Made by a program: the position numbers and the translations under genes. Below, in pieces: positions 24,251 to 35,820 of a stretch of 64,000 nucleotides of DNA. The notes under the pieces were generated by a model, which searched no databases, had not been told where the DNA came from, and saw nothing but the letters and a program-made list of their open reading frames with translations. Within the stretch, counting starts at the first letter, position 1, and each line of letters begins with the position of its first letter. Origin of the DNA: Rhabditophanes sp. KR3021 (Eukaryota > Nematoda > Chromadorea > Rhabditida > Alloionematidae); contig CAUJLY010000004.1 in assembly GCA_963281155.1 (NCBI GenBank), positions 3,844,001-3,908,000 on the forward strand. The letters are read 5' to 3'.

Positions 24251-25560
24251 ATGCAATTATCTCACGAAATTATCTTGCCGTGGGCAGATCGTCTCAATGT
24301 TGAAGAAATAATTAGTGTCAAAACTAGGAACTGCTGTCTCAAGAATGCTAAAGATGTCATGTTTGTGTTTAGTTGTACTCCAGTTCAATTTAAGTTGACA
24401 ATCTATATTGACGGATTAGCAGAAGTAGAAACATCACTAGGAAAAAAGAAATAGTCAAACAAACTGAAGGAAAAGATACCAAGGAAACAGTTAATTCTAT
24501 TAATACTGAAATGATTGCATATTGGAAGGATGAGAAAAACAATAATCCTATTAAGTTGGTATACACAACAAAGGTCAAAGCAAGCAGTTCCAACAAAAGA
24601 AATGATGTTTTGATTAAGCGAAGGTCTGATTCTTTAGACGACGTAGTTCGCAAGGTAAATTTCGGTATAAATGTACCAATGCAATTAATTTGAATATTGT
24701 AGGATGAAAAATGCGATGTAAATAGTAATGACGTTGGCAAGAAAGCAATTAGTGAAATTACTAAAGTTGCAAACCTTAGTGAAAAGCTTTTTGCATTCCC
24801 ATTTGAAGATTCCTCAAAAAATATGTCTGACAATCCTGAAGGTACTTTAACACAAATGTTTTCTTGTAAATGTAATTTTAACACTTTGTAGCTAAGACAA
24901 CTGGGGAAGAAAAAGTCTCTACTAATACCAAGAAGCCTTTGCTTACTTCATCGCCGGATGCTGATGATTTACTGAGAAAGTCTAAACATGTAAAAGTCAT
25001 CACTTACAGTGCAGGATACCCAAAAATCTGCAGAAGAGATAGTTCAAGAAACTGAAAAGCTATTTGAACCTGTTGCCAAAGAAGTTGAGAAGCATTCTGA
25101 TCACGTTATCAAAGGAGTCGAAAAGCCAGCCGATGTTATTGCTCAGGAATCACCAAAGCGAGTTGATGGCGTGGCTCAGGAATTGCCAAAGCCAGTTGAA
25201 GATGTGACTCAGGAATTAAAAAAGCGTGTTGATGCTGTTGCGCAGAAGGAACAGAAGAAAATATCTGGGGCATCATCTAAGGACGAACCGCCAATCATTG
25301 CTGTACCTCCTGTTTTTGACAATTTGGATACTGAAACTCTTAAATCCGCTTCCACTATTAGATCCAAAAGAGCTATCAAGAGATCTGTCCGGAAAACTAG
25401 AAGGGGAAAGAGCAAGAGGACTAAGTTAAGAAAGAGTAAGGAGATGGTTTTTGATGAACAACACGGAGAAGCTCCTTGCAACAACAACTACATGCTATTT
25501 TGGGGGCTTTTGGCAACGGCTATTATTGGAGCAACTCTGGTTTATCGTTCTAGAAAGTAA
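24251..25560 (+). CDS. Tail-anchored protein with charged repeats, function unknown
   Basis: My best model is five exons: 24251-24393, 24441-24654, 24703-24841, 24892-24989 and 25015-25560, in frame for 379 residues. The N-terminal part (MQLSHEIILPWADRLNVEEI) looks globular but unrecognised. The middle is Lys/Glu/Ser-rich. Residues around 205-275 carry a 12-13-residue repeat of the type AQELPKPVEDV, giving an amphipathic helix or coiled coil. A basic block (RSKRAIKRSVRKTRRGKS) and one C-terminal membrane helix (YMLFWGLLATAIIGATLVY) with RSRK after it predict a tail-anchored ER or outer-mitochondrial protein. Two joins are weak: the first intron has a poor GTTGAC donor and the last would be only 25 nt. 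It follows ABHD12 by 174 bp, with a TTAG acceptor near 24202, and may be third in that operon. Confidence 0.6.
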
Positions 25561-25706
25561 ATCTCTTGTAATTGTAATATTATGATCCATCTATACGAAA
25601 CAAATGTTCAATTATGACCCTTAGAGTAATACATTAAATCAAACTCTTTAATTAAAAATAAAATTTGTAACAATTATTTGTAATAACAACAAAATAAAAA
25701 AATGGT

Positions 25707-26756
25707 TTAAGCGGTCTTAGTCTTCTTGTTGCTCTTAACCCCATTCAAGGCGATCTTTCTCTTTGATCCAATTGATTTCTTGACAATAGGTTCACTGTCA
25801 CTATCAGCGATATCTTCCATTACCAAGTCAAGCTTTGACATCTTCTTGACAATCTTTATTGGTTTTTCTTCCTCCTTGGCCGCTTGTTTTTTGTTTGCCC
25901 TTGTTTGTCTAGCACTCACTACTTCGGCAGCAGGAGTTGGAACAATCTCGGCAGTTTTCCCTTTAACTTCCTTGGTTGCTACTGCCTTCTTAGTTTCAGC
26001 AACCTGAGGTTTAGCTGTTCCATTCTTCTTGTTGTTTTTTCCTTTGACCCCCTCCTTTGGTGTCTTGTTTGCCTCGATGACGGGAGGTGAAATCTTCTTT
26101 TTATCAGGTTTCCCTTTAACTGCAACAACTGCCTTAACAGCTTCAGCTTTTTTCATCTCCTTGATAGAGGATTTTATGGCCTTGTCACCCTGTTTACCTT
26201 TGGTCACTTTCTTAACAGGCTCAGCTTCTTTTTCAGATTCTGAATCTTCCAACATTTCAATGGCTTCGTCCTCTTCATCCTCCATATCGCTCTCATCGGA
26301 ATCATCGTCACTTTCCTCTCCCTTTTCAAGTTTTTCTAAATCTAAAATTGTAGATTAGTAAATATTATCATAACATGTGCAAACTTACATCCAGGAAGAG
26401 CAGTCAAAAATCTCTTTCCTTCAAAATGACGTCTTAATGAGCCTCCGTCGACTTCAATATCACGTTTGGTTACCTGTAAATGACTATTAATAGTTGCACA
26501 AACTACTTTTCAATAAACTTGCCTTACAGTAAAAACGAGGAGAATCTTCGATCTGGCCAATGTATTGCCCGAATTCCTGTTGGACTTTCTTTAGAGACAA
26601 GGCGCGTTTGAATTTTTTGGTATTAATGTATTCCTTGAGTTGCTTAGCTTCATCGACAGATTCGTGACCGGTCAGTGTGCACTTAAGGCGACCCATTTCA
26701 GTAACCTCGAAATAGGGATAGGCTTTAATAATATCTTCTTTTGATAAAAGTTCCAT
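25707..26756 (-). CDS. SURF2: SURF2 (Surfeit locus protein 2) homologue
   Basis: Exons 26756-26523, 26473-26389 and 26341-25707 encode 317 residues. The conserved part is residues 1-105: RLKCTLTGHE, LKEYINTKKFKRALSLKK, then after the first intron FYCK-VTKRDIE and SLRRHFEGKRFLTALPG, matching the SURF2 pattern of paired KCxLTxHE and LRRHxxGxRYxxAL blocks. The remaining 200 residues are low-complexity acidic then Lys/Ala-rich, ending SNKKTKTA, a likely nucleolar tail. The family is a poorly characterised nuclear/nucleolar protein linked to ribosome biogenesis. Intron 1 uses a GC donor (AAG-GCAAGT). The gene converges on the tail-anchored gene with a 146-bp gap. Confidence 0.9.
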
Positions 26757-28159
26757 TGCAAAAAAATTAGCTTAGTAATTGAATTTAATAAGTCTGCTGA
26801 GCAAAATAAATTCAACTTGTTCACAATACATCTGTGTGAGATCAGCCATTGGAAGCGCGCATATTGAGACCAATGTAAGTACTATTATGTACTATTCGGG
26901 AGACCCAACAAACCTTGAACATAAATAGCAGCAAGTCAGAGATGACTTTTATGCATAATTAAAGTAAAATCTTATTGCAACTTAAATAACACAACTTAGA
27001 TAAGAAAAGGAATTGCAATGCTCTAATGATAGTAACTATAACATTTACATAGTGGTGGCAATTGGTTTTTTGAAAAACCTTTAGTTACTCATCAAATTGA
27101 ACTATCAATTCTTTATTTATCAGTAATAATTTAAAGGATTTCTTGTAATTTGATAGTTTATAACAGAAAGGAAAAAGGTTTTGATATTAACTTTGAAAAA
27201 GTAAACCAAATTTCGAAGTTAAGATTATGTATGAATTCCATGATGAATACAAAATTTACAAAAAATTGAATTAACATATACTCAAGTTAAAAATACTAAT
27301 TATTTTTAGTTGCAAAGTTATAAACAACTCTTTTTCGTATTCATCCAATTAATTGGTCACTTTTCAGGTACATGTCTTTTGTAAAATAGTATTTTTAACA
27401 TTACTTATTTTGCTACCTTACTTTACTAGTATTTTTGCGAGTAGCTTGTAACATTTCCAAACAAGTTGAACTTGGACTTGCGGTATTAGCATTAGTAGGA
27501 AGTTAATTCCCTCAATATACTTTTATTTCTTACATTCTTGATATAAGTCTTTTAAAATTATTTGACAGCAGATTAAACATTTTAAGGCACTGTTGGTCCT
27601 TAACTGAGTTACTTGTTTAAATTCATTATGAAGCATGAATAACATTCATTTTTGATAGGCATTGTACATATAACCAACTTTTACTCCGTAACATTTAGTT
27701 TGATCAAAAAAAGTTGCTGTGAAATTACACAAGTTCTTGTTAAAACAAGACTGATGGCACCAACAGAGAGTCGAACTTGCAAAAAAGTTCTAATTGGCTA
27801 TTGAATATGTAATATACATTGAAAAGTCATCTATACCTCCTCCCTTAAACATTTTATCATAATAATGTAACATCATCCAACTTTTTTAATTACCAACTAA
27901 GTGCGTCATCGTATGTATGAAAAGTGTACATTGATAGTTGGTAGTTCATCGCTTAAATAATCTGACTCTCATACGGAAAATACCCAAACTTTAGGTCATT
28001 TTGCTTTGCCGTACGGTATGACATAACCATTTTACCAAGCATGACTCCTCTCATCCATTTACATAATTTCATTTTACTTTTTTATCCTTATCTAGCGTAC
28101 GTCTTATATCTTTTTATATGTATTTGTGTACAATAATTTCTATAATCTGTATGCTTTTA
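26757..28159. other. Intergenic region SURF2-Argonaute
   Basis: AT-rich, 1.4 kb, between divergent genes. I see no coding exon, RNA gene or obvious repeat. The right end, ATCTGTATGCTTTTAG at 28145-28160, reads as a trans-splice acceptor 16 bp before the Argonaute ATG. Confidence 0.5.
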
Positions 28160-28176
28160 GGTTATTAATTTTGACC

Positions 28177-30850
28177 ATGTCTAAGACTATATGCTCGAGT
28201 TTACATGCCATTAATATTGGCCCGTCTGATGCTTTCATCTACAACGTTGTTATTCAAAGTGTTAGTCACAAAGGAGAAAGCTCTTTCAAGTTCTTTGTTA
28301 ATGATCCTGCTAAAAATGAAAGGTAGGGTTTGAATACTCCAATATCTCTAATAATAACCATTTTATAGTACACTTAACTTCAAGCACATCGCGTTCGAGA
28401 AAAACAGCGCTTTTCGCAATGCTGTCAAAAAAGCCCACACAGGCTCAAAAGGATTTGGTGTCATAGACTCCGTGATTGTTTTTGATGGAAGTTGTCGTCT
28501 CGTTTCCAACAGAGAATTGACTACTCTGAACTACACCATCGATCGAGATGATATCATGGACAGCATGACAATTTTCAGACGCAACGACGTCTTAATCGAG
28601 CTGCAATTTGTTGAAAAGTATCGTCTTGATGATTTGTCATCATTTTTTGATTCGGAAAGAGCTGCCGAATCAAATACTCGCTTGAATATCATGGAAATGA
28701 TAACATCTGCTTATGCTTTGGAGTCAGGATTGTACATGCAACTCAATTCAAGTCGTGGTATGGTTTCAAAGACAGCTTGTTCCCGTGAAGAATCCAACAC
28801 TGGACCAGGAAGAGAACTCGTCCCAGGTTGTACCAAGAGAATCATGACTTATACTCATGGCAAAGAAATGGCTTTGTGTGTGACCATTGATCCTTCCAAA
28901 AATGTTTATTACACCACTGGAAATTTGGCTGAAATTGTGAACAATGATCTTTTAAGAGGAAGACGCGCCTCAGTTAGAGAAGTCATTTCAGCCTTCCAAG
29001 CTAATACTATTCTTGGAGTTTTGGTAAAACTCACCCATAGAACCAATGGCGATTGCATTGCTGCCAGGAAGTTCTCCAAGGACGCCATAAGTGACATGAA
29101 GGTAGAAATTAAAGGCAAATCCACCTCACTCATTGATTTCTACAAGGAGAAGCACAACGTCCACATCAAGTACCCCCACTTCCCATGTATTGAGGTAAAG
29201 ACTGTCTCCAAAGACAGAACTACTAAGGAGAAGGTAGAAAAATTGATCTACTATCCTCTTGAAGTTTGTGAAATTATCGGTGGTCAACAAGTCCCCGTAC
29301 CAAAGATGGACCCGACTTCCGCTAAATGCCAACAGATGGTGAATACTGCTGGGCCAGTGAAACGCAAGTACGATTCCTATGTACAAATGGTCAATCTTGG
29401 ACTTACTACCTGTACAGCCAACAAATACTTGGCTGGATTTGAACTCTCTGTCTCGGACATCAAGCTCACTCATGTTGCGGATGATGTTCCTAAGCCCAAA
29501 ATGGGAATGGCCGGATCTTGTATCGAAATCTTCAAAGGAAGACACGATGGCAACAAAAAAAATGATAGATATTTCAAATGCGCTCAAATCAAGAATATCT
29601 ACTTCTTTGTGTCAAGAGACTGTCGTGATTCAAGGAAGATTAATGAGTTCGTGAGTGCCTACACCAGAACTTGTGAACGCATGGGAATCCGCATTGAAAG
29701 CAACAGAGGAGTCATTGAGACTGATACCACTGACGACAGAAGATTGTTTGAAGATTTAAGATCAATCAAAAATGATGCCGACGCCTTTGTTATTCTGATT
29801 GATCCAAAGCGCAATGCTTCTCACAATTCTTTGAAAATCTTTGAACAGGAAAATGATATTATTACCCAACATATCACCTTCGAGAAGGCCCTTGTTGCTC
29901 CAACTCAGTCTGATACTTTGAGAAATATCATCAACAAGACAAATGCTAAGAATGGTGGGATCTGCTTTGATGTTTCTTTGTCCTCTGGACACCTTAGAGA
30001 TTATGATTTGAAAGAGAGGAAAACTCTTTACATCGGATTGGATTTAAACACTTCTGTGAGTGCTCTTGTCAAAGGGAGTAACGAGACTAACTCTGTGGGT
30101 TGGGCTGCCAACGTCTCCGCTAATGCCTGCCAATTCATTGGTGATTTCTTCTACCAAGATCGCAACAAGAGTCTCCCTTATTTGATTGATTATGACGGGT
30201 TAAGAACTGTGATGAAAGAAATTTTGGTTCATTGGGAGAAAAATTGCTCAGGAGTTATCCCAAAGAAAATTGTCGTTTTCAGAAGTGGCCTTAATGGGTT
30301 TGAAATCAACGAGGCAATCAAGAATGAAGTCCCAGTAATTGAAGAGATCTCTGATTTAGTTAAAGAACAGTTCAAGACAACTGAATCCATCAATATCACT
30401 GTTGTCCATGTCAATAAAGGAAGTGCTGTTAGATTCTTCGACAAGGAAGAAAGCTCAGTCCCAAAGAACGTCGAAGTTGGGACTTTTGTTAGTGACAAAG
30501 TATCTCATACCGGGAAGATTTCCTTCTTTGCCAAGACAAATGCCTCTTGCATGGGAACTGCCAAATTGCCATTGTATTCCATCGTCTTTGACCAAAACAA
30601 CATGGATGTCGAAGCTTTAGAGCAAATCGTTTACATGTTGGCCTATTGTCATGACATCATCCCCGGAGGTGTTGCTTTACCATCTTGCACTTACCAAGCC
30701 ATTGAACTTTCCAAGCGTGCCAAGAATAACAGTGAAAAGTTGAAGGAATTGAACCGCTTCGTTGTTGAAGCTGATGGATTCGTTAAATTGTCCCTTGAAT
30801 CTAACTACACCAACAACCCAAAACTCCGTGAACTCAGATATAACGCTTAA
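28177..30850 (+). CDS. Argonaute protein, worm-specific WAGO type, slicer-dead
   Basis: Exons 28177-28322 and 28369-30850 encode 875 residues, a full-length Argonaute with one 46-nt intron. The order is N domain, PAZ (about residues 260-390, with TTKEKVEKLIYYPLEVCEII), MID (KNIYFFVSRD, FVSAYTRTCERMGIRI) and PIWI (NKTNAKNGGICFDV, LYIGLDLNTS, VVFRSGLNGFE, CHDIIPGGVALPSCTYQAI). Of the DEDH catalytic tetrad the first Asp is kept (about residue 607). The second Asp, normally RDG, is Ser in FRSG (about 687), and the His of the YYAH motif is Ile in YQAI (about 826). It cannot be a slicer and probably binds secondary 22G-type small RNAs. It does not look like a Piwi or miRNA Argonaute, but the exact WAGO cannot be named. 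Confidence 0.9.
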
Positions 30851-33800
30851 GTTTTTTTTGTTATGTTTATCTTTGTTATTTATATTTTGTTATTCTTTTT
30901 TTTTGATTTGCTATTCATTATTAAGCTAAATTCTATTTTATAAATAAATTAAATCAAAAATCCTGTTTTCTTCCTTTTATTTTTACTTAAATTGTTTCAT
31001 TATCTACAAATAAATTAAACACGCATTTAGTAATGAACAAGGTAGTTATTTATGGAAAGCGTTTACTTTAACATAGAGAGAACTATAAATTTATAATAAA
31101 TTCTTACTTAAGTTGAATCTATCCCAAATAAAAAGATGATATTTATCAAAAAAGTTCTTACATGAACAAAAATGGTTGTTTTGGAGATTAAAACTTCAAT
31201 CCTCTTTAATGATACTGTGGAAAATCAAATTCATCCCTAAGTACGTAACATTTTTAATGAATGCACAGACTAAGTATGAATAATTATAATACCACGTTTA
31301 ATTAATGTTAAAATTTAACATAAAAATAAAATGACATTTAAAATTGAGATGACGCAATATTCATTCGTTCTTTTATCATATTTAAAGTCATTTTTATGTG
31401 TAGAATTTTTAACGTAAAAATATTTTTTATAAAGCAAACTTTCTGTTTTCTACTTTTTATTATCCACTAACAGTTTTTCAAATAGATTTCTACTTAGCAA
31501 ATGATCTATAAAATATCTCAAAATGTAATTTATCTAGTTTGCTTCTACAGCCACATAAAATTTAGCATCCCAAATAAGTATGCATTTACTATCTAAATTA
31601 GCAAGATCCTCTAGTAACTATGATTCCTAATATAGACTTTTAGAACTATAAAAGTTTGGGTACAAATTGAGAAATGCACATATTTCTAACTATAATTTAT
31701 AAGACTACAATATTTAAGTGATATTCAATTTGTTGCAAAATCCATTTTATTCTTGAAAAGGTGATATTTTGAAAGATCTATAGACAATTTTTACATATAA
31801 TAAATGATCTTTATGCCATTTATAAATTGATACCATGTAATATACCATTCAGTAGTTTGAATGTGTGCTGTTAATAGAGGAATTACTCTCTATATGCTGA
31901 GTATTGTTTAGTGTTAAATAATTTGGAACAAATCGTGTTATCATCCGACTTTGAGTTGTATGATTTATTGGCCACTAAAAATATTTTAAATTACAGAGGA
32001 AATTGTTTTTACATACATAGTTAGGAGTGGGAATGCGTTGTGGTGGATAAAATATAATATTTCCATCTTCTTTATTTTTCTTCTTCTTAACATCAGAAAT
32101 TAACAAATATGAAAAAATAGCTATTAAAATTCGGGAAGAAGATCGCATTGATGTCGTTTTCTAAATACTTCCGCAAATATTAATTGAAATAATACTAAAA
32201 TATTAAGCAACAGTTGCAACAAACTTTGAAATGAATGATATTTATGTAACGTATTAATTTTGCTTATCGCAATTGATTAACAGGTTTAAGGAAATCAAGT
32301 GTTTTAGTTTAAATAAATGTTATACCAGGGGGTTATTCTAAAAATAGCAATTTTACATGTAGGTTTTGACTAGCAATTTATGGTTTTTAAACTGCCAATT
32401 TTATAACACTTAAAATTGAAATTTTGATGGTATTTAAAAAACGAATTTAATTATTCACTAAACATTACATTAAATTTATTAATTCACAAAACATTAGATA
32501 TTATTACTCACAAAATAGTAAATTTATACATAGTAAGTGAATTTTTTAAATAGTAAATTATACTTTACAATTTCAGCAGTATTTAAAAGAGTAAATTACA
32601 TTTTACAATTACATATGTAAAGTGAGAATTGTCACCATCATTTTAATTCTTTGTGCACAATTAGAAGAATCTGGACCAAATATTTGATTACGTACTTTTC
32701 CGCACTATTCTTAAAACAGGTTATTTAAATTTACCTGAACATTGCATTGTATGACAAATACTCTATCATCAATTTACAATGGATCTTTTATTTTTTGTCC
32801 AACTGATGCAAACTTTAATCTAGCATCTCGCAACAGCACCTTAAAAACAAACTTCACTTTAGTTTAATGAATTGACTATCTTCCAAACAACCTTCCTATG
32901 ACGACTTCTTGTATATGGCTTATTTGAATTCGAATTATTTTTTATATCTTTCAAATGATTGGTCTTTTAATTTTTGAACTGATTTGGTTGTCATAATCAA
33001 AAATGTAATTTAACATCATCAGTAATTGTCGTAGTATCATCACGTTTATTCAGTCGAATGACTAATTTTTTTAAAGTGGTTACTACTCAAATATTTGAGA
33101 TAAACTTTGAAATGTAAACAATTCGCGTCTTGAATAATTGTCTCACTGATAAGATTAGTTAAAAAATAGATCACTTGGCAATTATAGTGTCAACTTTTAT
33201 ATATTGTGTAATCCTAGTTATAGATCATGATAGTCAGTCAATTAAACAATTTTGTCACGGAAACATTTTCCTTTCAATGAAAAGTATTTTTACATTTGAC
33301 AACATATGTAATCGAACTTTAAATTTCATTGAAAATATATTTCATCATCTATATTGCACACAAATATTTGTTGATGGCATTTGTCACGTTTTAACAAACA
33401 TCATGGCTGTATATAAATGATTTCATTTGGATGAAAAGACTGTGTTGGCCAAATTAAATGAGAATATATTTCTTTGTTTTTATTTGAGCAGTTGTTTGGT
33501 TCTGTGAGTAACTATGCTGTAAAAATAGTTGTGTCTACGGCTGTATTCAATAAAAAATGCAATACTTTAATATTTAAAGTTGGCATTGCGAGCAGCAGAC
33601 AGGAGTATTATTAATCATAATATTTGCTGTGAGTTGCTAGAACTGACTATTAGATAAAAAATCAAAAAAGAACAACTTTATTGTAAAGATTTGCCATTGA
33701 GATTAGGTGCAAGTATGCTGTCAAATGCTGTTTCAAAAAAATATCCACAAAATTATATGGTATGACTTATTTTATCTTGAAACTTTATTATGATTGTCGT

Positions 33801-34092
33801 GTGATTTTGTTTCATGTTACACTTTAAACCATTATTACAAATATTTTTATGAATAGGAATAGTTTAATCAGAATTAATATATTAAACAAACATGATTTAC
33901 ACATATCATAAATGAGGGTAGAAAGTACTACCGAAGTATTCGCTCTAGAATTGTTCTTGCATAGTTAAACAAAAATCAACTGCGACGCTGATTAGTTTAC
34001 AATTAGGTTGCACTTAATTCAGATTGTGTGTCTATTATTGTTGTGTAGTTTATTTATTTTATTTATCAATATTCATATTTAGAAAGTACAAA
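30851..34092. other. AT-rich intergenic region Argonaute-ADSS
   Basis: Begins with T-rich 3' UTR-like sequence and an AATAAATTAAAT polyadenylation-type signal near 30940. Otherwise 3.2 kb without supportable genes. Around 32.45-32.62 kb short motifs such as TTCACAAAACATTA and TAGTAAATT recur irregularly. The last bases, CATATTTAG at about 34073-34081, are a likely trans-splice acceptor for ADSS. Confidence 0.5.
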
Positions 34093-35454
34093 ATGGCAGC
34101 TAAGTCTTCTATTACAACGGCTAAGAGATCTCCAGTTCACGTTCTTCTTGGAGCACAATGGGGAGATGAAGGAAAAGGAAAAGTCATCGACTACTTGATC
34201 AACGACATTAAAGTAATTTACCAACAATTTCTTATTTAACATTTTTTTCAGTATGACGTAACTGCTCGCTGCCAAGGAGGAAACAATGCAGGCCATACTG
34301 TTGTTGTTAATGGAAAGAAGTTCGATTTCCATATCCTTCCATCGGGAGTATGCAATGACACCTGCATGAATGTCATCGGAAACGGAGTTGTATTCAATGC
34401 TGGAGCTTTCTTCGACGAACTTGAGCACAACGGAATCACCTCCATGCCAAACTATGAAAAGAGAATTCTTGTTTCTTCCAGCTCGCACCTTGTCATGGGA
34501 ATTCACTCCCAAGTTGACGGTCACCAAGAAGCTAACCTTGAAGCCAAACAAAAGATCGGAACAACGAGCAGAGGGATCGGTCCAACTTACTCCTCCAAAT
34601 GCTTCCGTAATGGTCTTCGTGTTGCCGACTTGATGGGAGATTTTTCAGAATTCTCAGCCAAATACGCTGCTCTAGTTGAGCATTATCGCAAGCAATTTCC
34701 AAATGTCAATGTCAATGTTGAAGAAGAATTGGCCACTTTCAAAGGTTATGCTGAAAGATTAGATAAGCTTGGTGTTGTAGCTGATACCGTCGCCTATTTG
34801 GACAATGCCCGTCTTCAAGGAAAATCTATTCTAGTTGAAGGAGCCAATGGAGCTCTTTTGGATATTGACTTTGGAACTTATCCATATGTCACTTCCTCAA
34901 ACTCTACTGTCGGTGGAGCGTGTACTGGCCTAGGAATTCCACCAACTGCCGTCGACACCGTCATCGGAGTCGTCAAGGCTTACCAAACCCGTGTCGGTAC
35001 TGGCCCATTCCCAACTGAACAAATCAACGACATCGGCGACAAGTTGCAATCGATCGGCAAAGAGGTTGGAGTCACTACTGGACGTAAGAGAAGATGCGGA
35101 TGGCTGGACTTGTTCCTTCTCAAGAGAACTTGCATCATCAACGGATTGACCGAGATTGCCCTGACCAAGCTTGACATTCTTGACACTTTCCCTGAAATTG
35201 ATGTTTGTGTTGGATACAAATTGAACGGGGAAACGTTGGACGCGCCCCCAGCTAAAGCTGATGATTGGGACAAAATCGAGCCTCAGTACATTACTATGAA
35301 AGGATGGAATTCAGATACTTCAGGTGTGAGAAAGTTCGAAGATTTGCCTGAGGCTTGTCAGGAGTATGTTCGTTACATTGAAGACACGGCCCAAGTGTTC
35401 ATCAAGTACATCGGCGTTGGTGTGGAAAGAGAAGCCCTTATTGTTCGCCATTAA
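34093..35454 (+). CDS. ADSS: Adenylosuccinate synthetase
   Basis: Exons 34093-34212 and 34252-35454 give 440 residues, the usual eukaryotic length. It joins IMP and aspartate using GTP, the committed step from IMP to AMP. The GTP loop with the catalytic aspartate is [30 protein letters not shown] holds the active-site histidine; [29 protein letters not shown] and [18 protein letters not shown] follow; the IMP-binding [10 protein letters not shown] block is at about residue 323. All expected catalytic elements are intact. Codon use is more GC-rich than in neighbouring genes, as expected of a highly expressed enzyme. A TTTAG acceptor stands 12 bp before the ATG. Confidence 0.97.
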
Positions 35455-35820
35455 TTAAAATCGGAAGGTAGTTGTTGTTTGAAGATTAGCATAATTTTTA
35501 GTAATACCCGTTTTGTTATTTTTGGTATTCACAGAAACAATAACATTTATATAACACCTTCACTTTACCTACTGTTGATCATTTTATTTCAACACACGAT
35601 TTTAACATAAAATATTGAAATCATTTATTAGAATATATTTAAGTTTAGGCGTTAGATTGACTTAATTCTTACAATATTTTATTTTGAAGGTTGATCAACA
35701 GCCAGATTGTCGATATTTTTTAAAAACAACGACATTGTTAAAATTAAAATTATAATTTGAGAGATTTCGTTAAAGCCTGAATTTTTGAGTTCATGAAAAT
35801 AACTAAATCAAAGCATTTTA

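Noticed and set aside
24251..24454. MSP/VAP-like domain in the tail-anchored protein, because VAP proteins share the tail-anchor layout
   Set aside because: The expected MSP-domain motifs are not visible; the resemblance is only in overall architecture.
27750..27795. tRNA-like T-arm (AAGTTCGACTC on the minus strand followed by TTGGTGCCA)
   Set aside because: The stem bases do not pair and no matching acceptor 5' strand, D-arm or anticodon arm lies at the right distance.
33175..33420. 81-codon open frame with hydrophobic start
   Set aside because: Starts with TTG, lies in AT-rich intergenic sequence and lacks splice or family support.
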